Of a stretch of DNA of 14,229 nucleotides, positions 1 through 7,517 are shown in pieces (positions within the stretch are counted from its first letter, which is position 1; each line of letters begins with the position of its first letter). The DNA comes from Planctomycetaceae bacterium (GTDB lineage: Bacteria; Planctomycetota; Planctomycetia; Planctomycetales; Planctomycetaceae). The translations under genes were made by a program, and so were the position numbers. The notes beneath the pieces are model-generated. The model had not been told where the DNA came from, made no database searches, and worked only from the letters and a program-made list of their open reading frames with translations. The stretch spans positions 15,868-30,096 of the forward strand of contig DOCI01000008.1 of assembly GCA_003503535.1 (NCBI GenBank). The letters run 5' to 3'.

Positions 1-1
1 A

Positions 2-1126
2 AGGAATCTTTCGCAGGATTATGGTCCCTTCGAAAACAATCATGGATTGGGATCTTCTCCTGCTCAAACGGAGTCACTCATCCTGTTGAATCTCGAACAT
101 CAAGGCCCATCTTGTTTACTGGCGTTCGATAAGCAGAGCGGAGATACGATTTGGAAAGCGGACCGACCTTCCGGAAGTTCCTGGACTTCTCCAATTGTTC
201 GAAAAACAAGTGAGGGTGACGAAGTTATTATCAGTTCCGCTGGAGCGATCACGAGTTATGCGATCGATAGTGGAACGGAACGATGGTCCATTTCAGGATT
301 GGAAGGGAATTCAATTCCTTCTCCTTCTCTGGTATCACATCTGTTGATTACAGGGGCTCGGCTTCCTGAGTTTGGTTCCAGCAGAACTGCAGCAGAGTCG
401 AATATGTGTCTGCTGCTCAGTCCCTCTTCTACTGAAATGCCGACCGTGAAGTGGAGAGCGGAGAAAGCAGTATGCGATTATGCCAGCCCGGTTGTCTGTG
501 AAAATTCGGTCTACTTTCTTTCAAAAGTTGGAGTTTTGCATTGCCTGGATCTACAGACCGGAGAAATGCAGTATGCAACACGATTAGGTTGTGAATGCTG
601 GGCGACACCGATTGTTTCAGAAAAACAGATTTACTTTTTCGGTAAAAATGGTGAAACGAAAATTGTCGCCGCTGGACCAGAATTTGAACTGATCGCAACA
701 AATGCTCTCTGGAATTCTGAAGATCCTCCCGCTCCGGAAACCTATCGAGAGTTCACTGGGGAATCTCATCGCCATGGAGAAGATTCTTCATCTGCAACAG
801 CGAATGATGCCAGCGAGGGCGAAGAGAAAACTGGAGGGAGTCGGTTTTCAAGGATGATCTTGCGAAGTGACACAAATGGCAATGGTGTTCTCGAAGCAGA
901 CGAGTTTCCTGAGGCGATGCGCGAGATGCTCAAGCGGGGCGATCAGAATCAGGATGGAAAAATTGACAAGTCAGAAATGACCGAAATGGAGAAGAGCTTT
1001 CGCGAACGACGCGCAGGATCACAGGATTCGGCGCGAGACCCAATTGTTTATGGAGCGGCTGCTTCTGATGGCTCTCTCTTCATTCGCACTGGAACAAGAG
1101 TGTACTGCATCAGGGAGGTTCAATGA
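2..1126 (+). CDS. PQQ-like beta-propeller protein with inserted EF-hand pair (5' end outside window)
   Basis: This is the 3' part of a gene that begins before the window: the frame is open from base 2 and already reads as propeller sequence (FENNHGLGSSP) ahead of the first TTG at 47, so that codon is not the start. Blade-like repeats such as LLAFDKQSGDTIWKADRP, AIDSGTERWSI and LHCLDLQTGEMQYATRLG are typical of the PQQ-like/quinoprotein-dehydrogenase-type WD-like family, which in planctomycetes is usually exported. The last blade (ASDGSLFIRTGTRVYCI) closes the fold. Between the blade strand ending LIATNALW and that closing blade lies an insert of about 100 residues: an acidic, Ser/His-containing linker and two EF-hand loops, DTNGNGVLEADE (869-904) and DQNQDGKIDKSE (941-976), each with D/N at the expected calcium positions and a final E. 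No catalytic function can be assigned. Its stop overlaps the next start (ATGA). Confidence 0.85.
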   Translation, partial: RNLSQDYGPFENNHGLGSSPAQTESLILLNLEHQGPSCLLAFDKQSGDTIWKADRPSGSSWTSPIVRKTSEGDEVIISSAGAITSYAIDSGTERWSISGLEGNSIPSPSLVSHLLITGARLPEFGSSRTAAESNMCLLLSPSSTEMPTVKWRAEKAVCDYASPVVCENSVYFLSKVGVLHCLDLQTGEMQYATRLGCECWATPIVSEKQIYFFGKNGETKIVAAGPEFELIATNALWNSEDPPAPETYREFTGESHRHGEDSSSATANDASEGEEKTGGSRFSRMILRSDTNGNGVLEADEFPEAMREMLKRGDQNQDGKIDKSEMTEMEKSFRERRAGSQDSARDPIVYGAAASDGSLFIRTGTRVYCIREVQ

Positions 1127-1536
1127 GCTACTTACAATACCGCCCTGAACTAAATACTCGATCATTCCTACTGGGAATCACTCTCGGAATTATTCTGAGC
1201 GTCATTGGAGGATGTGAAACGAATACTTCCAGCAATGGTAATGAAAGCCAGGTTGTTTCGTTGCCAGCATTGATGGTCATTGAAAGCGTGGAGTGGACCA
1301 GAGAACCGGAATTCTCAGAGAAGCATCAGGCGAAGTTGGAGCAGTATTTTCACGAGCATCCCTCGTTGGCGGAAAATCCAGTCATCTCTGGCGATCCTCA
1401 GGTCTATCGAAATCCCAAGAATGCGACCCGCTTTTATTGGATCGAAAAAACAGAGAATACGGAACCGAACTGGTGCTGCCTGGAGTTGAAAGGTGGGGAG
1501 TGGACGCTCACCGATGGAAGCGGTAGCCCTTTTTAA
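1123..1536 (+). CDS. Small lipoprotein, function unknown
   Basis: A 137-residue protein with an N-terminal hydrophobic segment (about residues 15-30) ending in a lipobox-like VIGG-C, with Cys31 as the probable lipid-modified residue. The mature part is about 107 residues, hydrophilic, with no family I recognise; a WCCLELKGGEWTL strand-like stretch near the C-terminus suggests a small beta-containing fold. The ATG overlaps the stop of the PQQ-propeller gene by 4 bases, and GGGAGG at 1113-1118 provides a strong ribosome binding site, so the two genes are very likely cotranscribed and translationally coupled. It probably sits on a membrane facing the periplasm. The function is not known. Confidence 0.8.
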   Translation: MSYLQYRPELNTRSFLLGITLGIILSVIGGCETNTSSNGNESQVVSLPALMVIESVEWTREPEFSEKHQAKLEQYFHEHPSLAENPVISGDPQVYRNPKNATRFYWIEKTENTEPNWCCLELKGGEWTLTDGSGSPF

Positions 1537-1545
1537 CGACGACAA

Positions 1546-1558
1546 ATAATCGAATTAT
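1546..1558. promoter_or_regulatory. Candidate AT-rich inverted repeat ahead of the AztD-like gene
   Basis: In the 51-base gap before the propeller gene the sequence reads ATAAT-CGA-ATTAT, a perfect 5-base inverted repeat around 3 bases, in very AT-rich surroundings. AT-rich palindromes of this sort are typical of Fur/Zur-type operators, but this one is short and could be chance. The gene downstream has its own ribosome binding site, AGGAAA at 1575-1580. Confidence 0.2.
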
Positions 1559-1587
1559 CAAAATCAAATTCAATAGGAAAACTTCTC

Positions 1588-3003
1588 ATGAATAATTTTC
1601 TAAAAAGTAAACTCTCTCGAATATATTCGCTGCAGATATTGTGCTGTGCCATGGCAATGAATGGCCCATTTTCTGATGCTGCTCCTCCAGTCCCGTTGAG
1701 TCAGTTTGATTTGGAAGAACGACCTGAGAAAATCGTTCGGCTGTTCTGGCAGGATCGAGAAACTGGTGAGCTGAACTGGGCGGATGTTGTTCGGGGTAAT
1801 GAATGGGAATTGGCACCTGCAGAAATCTACGAATTCCCGGAATTGGATTCGAATCGACAAAATCTTGTGCAGATGGAAATTCTGGATCATAAACTCCTGG
1901 TCGGGGTTCGGGATGGTGAGAATGGCAATCATCAAAGCGGCTGGGTGGCAATCGACACCGGAGTTGTTGGACATTCTCACGGCGATCATTACGACTGGCA
2001 CTTCGAGCATCCCCCTGAAGTAATTCACAGTCAACTGGATGCGGATCAGGGGAATCCCGCTCATCTTTATACTTACGATGGGACTTTCTATCTGGCCAAT
2101 GATTCCAGGAACGGTTTTACTCAAATCTCTCCGATGCAACTGAGCAAGAATCCTCGAAAAGCAGGGCAGTTTTTCTCCGGGGGAGGTAATCATATTACGA
2201 TGGCGGCTGTGAAGAATCGCGTTTGCTATTCCACCTGGATTGATGGTGGCGGCCCGAACGCGGGACGCGTCGATGTCGTCAATTTGAAACGAGGAGCGAA
2301 AAAAGAGATTGCTTATAGTTTTTCTCTGCCAACTGGCGTGATTCATGGTGCGACCGCGAATTCAGGGCGAGTTTTCTTTGCCCCCGCTGATGGTATTTGC
2401 TGGGTCGATGCCGATTTGTCGCTCAGAAAAAATGCGGAGACCATTAAGATCAATCATCTCGAATTGGGGACAGATCCTGAAACGGAAAAGCCATTACGCA
2501 CAGGTGCGTTTACGAATTACCGGAACACAGTCTTGTTCAACACCGGTTCAGGAGAATCTGCTGCTCTCTGCCTGCTGGATGCTCAGGCGAAATCTCCAGA
2601 AGTGCAGAAGGTCTCCATCGATACTGCTGATGGACTGACTTTGACCACACCAGAAGTTGTCTTTACGGCTGCCGGAAAGCGATATGCCTTTCTGTTTCAG
2701 GATCGCAAAGCCGGAGAAGGTGAAGAGTATCTGACGGTCATCGATCTGGATCCCAATGGAGACCGAGAGTTGGACGATGCAGAAATCTGCAAAACGATTC
2801 CAGTCGGTTCCAGTGCCCTGCATGGGCATTATGGACATCATGCGATTGCTTTCGACAGTGACCGGAAATATGCGTTTCTAACAAATTCTGGTGACGGATC
2901 GATCTGGGTTCTTTCATTAATCGAACTCGAAGTGCTGGCAAAATTGGAAGTTGGTGGAAAGCCGGATCATCTATTAGCGATCGGAGCTAGGAACAGACAT
3001 TGA
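1588..3003 (+). CDS. Secreted His-rich beta-propeller, AztD-like zinc chaperone candidate
   Basis: A 471-residue protein with a signal peptide (about residues 1-31, cleavage probably near SDA-AP) followed by repeated propeller blades. It resembles the AztD family, periplasmic propellers that bind zinc through histidines and pass it to the ABC-transporter binding protein AztC. The resemblance lies in a His cluster GHSHGDHYDWHFEHPP (residues 128-143; His129, 131, 134, 138, 141), the following GNPAHLYTYDGTFYLANDSRNGF stretch, HGATANSGRVFFAPADGI in a middle blade, and a second cluster HGHYGHH (412-418). This was judged by eye, not by a profile search. A single EF-hand-like loop (DPNGDRELDDAE, 388-399) lies between blades. 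No aztABC-type transporter genes are in the window. AGGAAA at 1575-1580 supports this ATG. An alternative reading is a generic secreted propeller whose histidines serve another role. Confidence 0.6.
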   Translation: MNNFLKSKLSRIYSLQILCCAMAMNGPFSDAAPPVPLSQFDLEERPEKIVRLFWQDRETGELNWADVVRGNEWELAPAEIYEFPELDSNRQNLVQMEILDHKLLVGVRDGENGNHQSGWVAIDTGVVGHSHGDHYDWHFEHPPEVIHSQLDADQGNPAHLYTYDGTFYLANDSRNGFTQISPMQLSKNPRKAGQFFSGGGNHITMAAVKNRVCYSTWIDGGGPNAGRVDVVNLKRGAKKEIAYSFSLPTGVIHGATANSGRVFFAPADGICWVDADLSLRKNAETIKINHLELGTDPETEKPLRTGAFTNYRNTVLFNTGSGESAALCLLDAQAKSPEVQKVSIDTADGLTLTTPEVVFTAAGKRYAFLFQDRKAGEGEEYLTVIDLDPNGDRELDDAEICKTIPVGSSALHGHYGHHAIAFDSDRKYAFLTNSGDGSIWVLSLIELEVLAKLEVGGKPDHLLAIGARNRH

Positions 3004-3043
3004 GAAATACTCGTGAATTCTCAAAACTTCCAACAGATCTGAA

Positions 3044-3072
3044 TTGACATCGTACGACATGTTAGAGACATT
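3044..3072 (+). promoter_or_regulatory. Candidate promoter with three phased GACAT repeats
   Basis: TTGACA at 3044-3049 is a perfect sigma70-type -35 hexamer. With a 17-base spacer the -10 would be GACATT (3067-3072), a poor match at 3 of 6. Overlapping it are three copies of GACAT at 3046-3050, 3056-3060 and 3067-3071, starting 10 and 11 bases apart, so they would lie on one face of the helix. This suggests an operator for a regulator that binds in tandem, possibly an activator given the weak -10. It lies about 40 bases upstream of the Cys/His-rich small protein gene. This is inference from spacing only. Confidence 0.35.
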
Positions 3073-3113
3073 CTCTTCGTGAGTGTCCCACAACTCAGGA
3101 ATTATCATTTCCA

Positions 3114-3569
3114 ATGCAAAAATGTTTCACAATCCTCCTGCTGTGCAGTTATGCACTTCCAGCTCTGTTAGGGCATGGGGGCTTACATGCATTGTACGGA
3201 GTGAAACACGATTCGTGTTGTGAACAGACCAGCCTGAGTGCGGAAGAACTGGTTTGCTTGCGGGGTCAGGTCAAAAATGGACATAGTCACTCCTGCTCTG
3301 CCTGCAAGCGTGCTCATGCAGAAGAAAAGTCACAGCAATCAACAGCTGAGGACTCAACATCGTCTCCTGCAGTTCCAGAAATTCCCTTCAAGCACTCTGA
3401 GGACAATTGCTCTTTGTGCCAACATCTGGCACACGGTCAGATAGAGACGCAAATCGTTGGCCTGGTCACTTCGAGTGATTGCATTGCCTCGAATCTGGTG
3501 TTCGAAAAGAGTTCTGTTGATTCTCGCTTCTACACCCCGCATGCTCCCCGTGGTCCACCTGCCTGCTGA
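3114..3569 (+). CDS. Small exported Cys/His-rich protein, DUF2946-like
   Basis: A 151-residue protein with a signal peptide (residues 1 to about 20) and an unusually high Cys and His content in the mature part: CC at 35-36, HSHSCSACKRAH at 57-68, and CSLCQHLAHG at 99-108. The layout (leader, central CxxC followed by hydrophobic residues and His, then a C-terminus ending in APRGPPAC) resembles DUF2946-type small proteins, which are often found beside copper or other metal uptake genes. Assignment by eye only. Metal binding or sensing in the periplasm is a reasonable inference. It is preceded by a candidate promoter with GACAT repeats; an AGGA at 3097-3100 lies 13 bases before the ATG, somewhat far for a ribosome binding site. 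It probably forms its own transcription unit. Confidence 0.7.
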   Translation: MQKCFTILLLCSYALPALLGHGGLHALYGVKHDSCCEQTSLSAEELVCLRGQVKNGHSHSCSACKRAHAEEKSQQSTAEDSTSSPAVPEIPFKHSEDNCSLCQHLAHGQIETQIVGLVTSSDCIASNLVFEKSSVDSRFYTPHAPRGPPAC

Positions 3570-3892
3570 ATTGAATTCGTATTCCACGATTATTCTGTTC
3601 GCAGTGCGCAGTCGCTTCTGTTAGAAGCTGCTCATGACGATCTCCATTTGATGATTGTTCGTCGCTACTGCTGCAGGCTATTGCTTGCTTGACCTGAGTT
3701 GATTCATCGAGTGATGTTTCAATTCTGGAGAAGCCTGCATGATCAATTCAATTCGTGGAAATTCTCTTCCAGCTTATGAAGCGACATTCACAAATGAATG
3801 ATTTGGTAATACTGCGCTCTTTTCCTGCTTAGGGGAAGGTGCTGAGGCCGGATCAGCTTTGCTGATGTCACTTCCATTCAATCCTTCCGGGT
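3570..3892. other. 323-base gap without a supported gene; two small hairpins
   Basis: No convincing gene is visible. Two perfect 6-base hairpins with 3-base loops are present: GCTTCT/AGAAGC at 3614-3628 and ATCAGC/GCTGAT at 3852-3866. Neither is followed by a T run, so neither is a classic terminator. A 20-codon reading frame (3739-3801, MINSIRGNSLPAYEATFTNE) has GGAG at 3727-3730 at good spacing and could be a leader peptide, but nothing else supports it. The promoter of the following DUF58 operon most likely lies in this stretch, though I cannot identify clear -35/-10 boxes. Confidence 0.5.
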
Positions 3893-5188
3893 ATGCCTTC
3901 AGGTATGTCCGTAACGGATGGGAAAGCAGTTGCGATGGCTTCGACTCAAGAGTTGGAAACCACTCGATTGGATTCCATTGACCAGATGCTGAACTACGAT
4001 TTTTGCCCTTGGGCGAATCGCTGGGTTTATTGGATGAAACATCCGCTGGTCGGGATGACCGTTGTGGCGTTGGCAGCCGGGTTGTGTGGAATGTTTGTGG
4101 TCCCTCAAGCCTGGCTGTTATGTGCAGGGCTGATTCTGGTAGGGGGACTGGGACTGGTCTGGCCTGCGATCACAATGCGGGCTGTGCGGGCAGAAGTTCA
4201 CTTTGAAAAGGCTTGGTGTGAAGAGCAATCTACAATTAACGTCAAGGTGGTGATCAGGAATCGAATGCCATTTCCGGTCTGGGGCGTCTCTCTTAATGAA
4301 GGGGGCAAGAGTCCTGTCACACTGGCTTCATTTACGCGAGTCCCGGGTTGGCAGGAAGTTGAGTTTCACTGGCAGTTCACGCCTCAGCAACGCGGTGTAT
4401 ATCCACGGACTCAAATGATGTTTGAGACCGGATTTCCTTTTGGTGTCTGGGTTTCGCGAAAGCCGGTGGTGGTTCATGGGGAATTGATTGTGCTGCCTCG
4501 TCCCGTTGATTTGGATTGTCTGCCGGATTTGCGATCAAATTTTGCTTTCGATGAAATCCTTTCCGACTATCGCACAGGCGATTCCGGAGATGTCACCGGC
4601 ACGCGTCCGTATCGGCTGGGAGATTCTCTTCGTCGAGTGCACTGGGCGATGACGGCTCGGCTTGGGCAGATGATTTGCACAGAACGTCAAGCGACAATTC
4701 AGTCAACTCGCAACTGCTATCTGGATGTCTCATCCCACAATCATGCGGGGCGTGGAGACGGCTCGACTCTGGAGTGCAGTCTGCGTATTTTTGCCGGAAT
4801 CTGTCAGGAAATGTTACGGAACGGCATGGGAGTCCGAGCAGTCATCGGTTCCGAATGTCTGGTTCTGACTCCCGGTTCGACCAGTATGAGAAATCTGTTG
4901 ATGAAACTGGCTCGCCTGCCTGAGAGGGGATTGGACAATCAAAACTGTCCAGCCTTCAACGGCCAATGTGATATCGCTGTCATCACAGATCGAAGCCCCC
5001 ATGTCACATCGACGGTTCAGATCCTGCTGGTTGGAGATGGATTCAGTACGACCACGACCGGAAGTGTCGAAGATCACTCAGAGACTCGTTCAGAAACATC
5101 ATCGACCACTCTGGTTTTGACGGGACCATCAAGCATACAGGACAATTTGAACCAGCGGTGGCGGAGGGTTTGCCATGCAGCCTCCTAA
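3893..5188 (+). CDS. DUF58-domain membrane protein
   Basis: A 431-residue protein of the DUF58 family, typically encoded with MoxR ATPases and transglutaminase-like proteins. It has a cytoplasmic N-terminus, two adjacent membrane segments (about residues 54-98), a beta-rich region and the DUF58 core DYRTGDSGDVTGTRPYRLGD...HWAMTARLG (about 225-257; His250 and Trp251 stand in the family's usual [IV]xW position). The C-terminal part would correspond to the von Willebrand-A-like fold. The family acts at the inner membrane, probably with MoxR, in remodelling or assembling envelope proteins; the exact substrate is unknown. The start is uncertain: ATGs at 3893, 3905 and 3935 are all in frame and none has a strong ribosome binding site. 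It overlaps the next gene by 14 bases. Confidence 0.88.
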   Translation: MPSGMSVTDGKAVAMASTQELETTRLDSIDQMLNYDFCPWANRWVYWMKHPLVGMTVVALAAGLCGMFVVPQAWLLCAGLILVGGLGLVWPAITMRAVRAEVHFEKAWCEEQSTINVKVVIRNRMPFPVWGVSLNEGGKSPVTLASFTRVPGWQEVEFHWQFTPQQRGVYPRTQMMFETGFPFGVWVSRKPVVVHGELIVLPRPVDLDCLPDLRSNFAFDEILSDYRTGDSGDVTGTRPYRLGDSLRRVHWAMTARLGQMICTERQATIQSTRNCYLDVSSHNHAGRGDGSTLECSLRIFAGICQEMLRNGMGVRAVIGSECLVLTPGSTSMRNLLMKLARLPERGLDNQNCPAFNGQCDIAVITDRSPHVTSTVQILLVGDGFSTTTTGSVEDHSETRSETSSTTLVLTGPSSIQDNLNQRWRRVCHAAS

Positions 5189-7499
5189 TGTTTCCCGACA
5201 ATACGGTTTGTGCTGTGCATTAGTGGTGTGTGCGCATCTGGCAACAGAAATTGTGCTAGGCGATCAGCACGGACAACTCTGGTTGATCCTGTCGAAATTC
5301 ACAGCGATCGGGTTGGGAGTCGGAATTTTATGCTGGTATGCGGTTCGCAGAAACTGGCAACCGACTGGGATGATGACATTGTTGGCAATCGGAGTGATGG
5401 TCGGTCCGCTGATCATCGAACCGTTATGGCGAATTCTGTTCGGTGTGGGCCATCCTTTTGAAATTCAGTTGCTGATTGGTTTCCGAAATCTGGCATTACT
5501 GAATCTAATCTGGGCACAAACAATCAAATACGAACGACTGGCAATTGTGACCAGTCTGTTTGCGATGCTGTTTTGCATTTCCACGTCGAACGATCCCAGC
5601 CTGATCTGGATCTGTGGCCTGTTCATGGTACTCGGCATTTGCTGGCTATGTGTGAAATACTGGTCCGAATTGAGAACCGATTGTGTGCGAGGTGAAAAAC
5701 GGGCCACTCCCTGGCCGCTATTCGGAATTGTGGCGGTACTGCTATTGGGAGCACTGCTGACGATAAGCATGCCCGCGACAGTACGCACGCGCATGGTCGA
5801 AGGATATATGCCCAGTTCAGGTGGAACGGGTCGCGCCGATGCTTATGCCCGTTCGGGAGTGGGTGATGGCGATGGACTGGTCGCAGCGACTAAGGAAGCA
5901 CTCAGTTTTGCTCCTCTGGAGGAAGCTCCTTTTATCGAAGGGGAAGAGCCGAGCTTATATGACGTGTTTCAGGACACTTACGGCAAACCAAAAATTCCCA
6001 AGAAGTATGATCGAGCTCTGTCACTTCCTCCAGAACTGTTCAATAAAAATCATCATCGGATGGCTAAGGCCAAAAAGTCGTCGAGAACTTTTTCTATTGA
6101 TCGGCAAGCTCCTCAGCCCAAAAAACATCGTCATCTCCAAGATACCGCCTCCAATGCAATGCTGCATCTGGTCGGGCCTGTTCCCTGCCATTTACGTGAG
6201 AAAACCTACGATCTGTTCGATGGGACGGAATGGATTCCCGAAGAAGATCGTCCCAATCATGAGCGAAAACTTTCAGTCACTCCAGTGAATCATAAACCAT
6301 GGATCACATGGTCGACCCGGCCGAGTCAGTTTGCAGCGACTTCCGATGAACATCATGCCTTGCGTGTGCTCAATGTGAAGACAAATCGAGTTCTGTCTCC
6401 CGTCAACCTGAAAGGGGTGCATATCGATTTGTGCGATCGAGCCGATCTGTTCGGATGGGCACAGGAAGATATCCTCACAATGAGACGGTCAACGTTACCT
6501 GGCATGACGGTCATTCATGTCGTTTCCAGCCTGATCGATCCTCGGGATTTGAAAGGCTCCGACTTTAATCTGGGATATGGGCAGGAAAGCTATCAAGTAT
6601 TACCAGTAGGTCTCGGCATGTCCAAAATCCAGAAACTGGCAGAAGAGTGGACCAGAGAGGCGGAAACGGACTGGGAGAAAGTGCTCGCAATCCGCGATCA
6701 CCTGCGAAACGAGTACCGATTAGATCCCTCTTCGGTTCCACCTGAGAACTGCTCGAATTCCTTACTGTGGTTTCTGACAGAATCTCACAGCGGCCCTGAT
6801 TATCAATTTGCAACAGCTGCGACTGTACTCTGTCGATCGGTCGGAATTTCCTGTCGGGCTGTCAGTGGGCTGTATGCCTCTCCCGACAAGTTTGAATTCG
6901 CCACTCAGCAAACCCCCGTGCATCCGAGCGATGCCCATTGGTGGGCCGAGGTATATGTGGGAAATCAAAACTGGGTCACTTTGGAAGCGACTCCAGGATA
7001 TGAGCAAAGTCAACGTTCGTTGGGAATACTCGCCAAAACTGGAGTATTGATCGTTTTTGGAGGAGAGTTGGCGATCCAATACTGGCCGATCACGCTCGTC
7101 ATCTTTCTGCTCACAGGCTGGGGGATTCGCGAGCGGGGGCGGATTGAGTCGCAGCTGTTGAGCTGTTTGTGGGATCTGCAATTCCGAGGTTCGGTAACTT
7201 CACCCGGGCGACTCCGGACAATGATACTGACCACGATCCGCTTGCTGGATCGAAAACTGACGCTCTCGAAAATACCACGATCGGTCAGCCGCACATTCGG
7301 TTCCCAACTGGCAGCCGATCCGACATTTCCAGTTGCATCATCGTTGAGTGAGGTCGATCGAAAATATCTTTCGCGAGCCTTCGACTGGGCCTGCTATGCA
7401 CCGCGTAATGGTGACTCCAATGCACTCGAAACCGCACGTGTTCATCGATTATGTCGTTCACTCATTCATCAAACCTATTTCCGCCAACAACATTCGTAA
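5175..7499 (+). CDS. Multi-TM transglutaminase-fold protein with substituted catalytic residues
   Basis: A 774-residue protein with the architecture common beside DUF58/MoxR: about six N-terminal membrane helices (residues 1-200), a large extracytoplasmic region, a transglutaminase-like core (about 500-610), one further membrane helix (about 627-650) and a cytoplasmic tail. In this family the core normally reads GxCxxFA with catalytic Cys, then HxWxEV, then a catalytic Asp in WxxxDxTPG. Here the three places read GPDYQFATA (Asp542 in the Cys position), AHWWAEVYV (His588 kept) and WVTLEATPGYE (Glu604 in the Asp position). The fold therefore looks intact but thiol catalysis by the usual triad is not possible, suggesting a structural or binding role. 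Start supported by GGAGGG at 5163-5168; it overlaps the DUF58 gene by 14 bases, indicating translational coupling. Confidence 0.85.
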   Translation: MQPPNVSRQYGLCCALVVCAHLATEIVLGDQHGQLWLILSKFTAIGLGVGILCWYAVRRNWQPTGMMTLLAIGVMVGPLIIEPLWRILFGVGHPFEIQLLIGFRNLALLNLIWAQTIKYERLAIVTSLFAMLFCISTSNDPSLIWICGLFMVLGICWLCVKYWSELRTDCVRGEKRATPWPLFGIVAVLLLGALLTISMPATVRTRMVEGYMPSSGGTGRADAYARSGVGDGDGLVAATKEALSFAPLEEAPFIEGEEPSLYDVFQDTYGKPKIPKKYDRALSLPPELFNKNHHRMAKAKKSSRTFSIDRQAPQPKKHRHLQDTASNAMLHLVGPVPCHLREKTYDLFDGTEWIPEEDRPNHERKLSVTPVNHKPWITWSTRPSQFAATSDEHHALRVLNVKTNRVLSPVNLKGVHIDLCDRADLFGWAQEDILTMRRSTLPGMTVIHVVSSLIDPRDLKGSDFNLGYGQESYQVLPVGLGMSKIQKLAEEWTREAETDWEKVLAIRDHLRNEYRLDPSSVPPENCSNSLLWFLTESHSGPDYQFATAATVLCRSVGISCRAVSGLYASPDKFEFATQQTPVHPSDAHWWAEVYVGNQNWVTLEATPGYEQSQRSLGILAKTGVLIVFGGELAIQYWPITLVIFLLTGWGIRERGRIESQLLSCLWDLQFRGSVTSPGRLRTMILTTIRLLDRKLTLSKIPRSVSRTFGSQLAADPTFPVASSLSEVDRKYLSRAFDWACYAPRNGDSNALETARVHRLCRSLIHQTYFRQQHS

Positions 7500-7517
7500 T
7501 GAAGTACGAACTCTATC

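Noticed and set aside
47..1126. A gene start at the TTG at 47
   Set aside because: The frame is open back to base 2 and the upstream residues already match the propeller family, so the gene begins before the window.
1600..2346. Long open frame on the - strand
   Set aside because: Antisense to the AztD-like gene, whose signal peptide and blade repeats are clear; no domain or ribosome binding site supports the reverse frame.
3002..3022. GAGAA/TTCTC hairpin just after the AztD-like gene
   Set aside because: Five-base stem with an 11-base loop and no T run; likely chance.
5821..6288. Open frame of 155 codons on the + strand
   Set aside because: Inside the transglutaminase-fold gene in a different frame, with no recognisable features.
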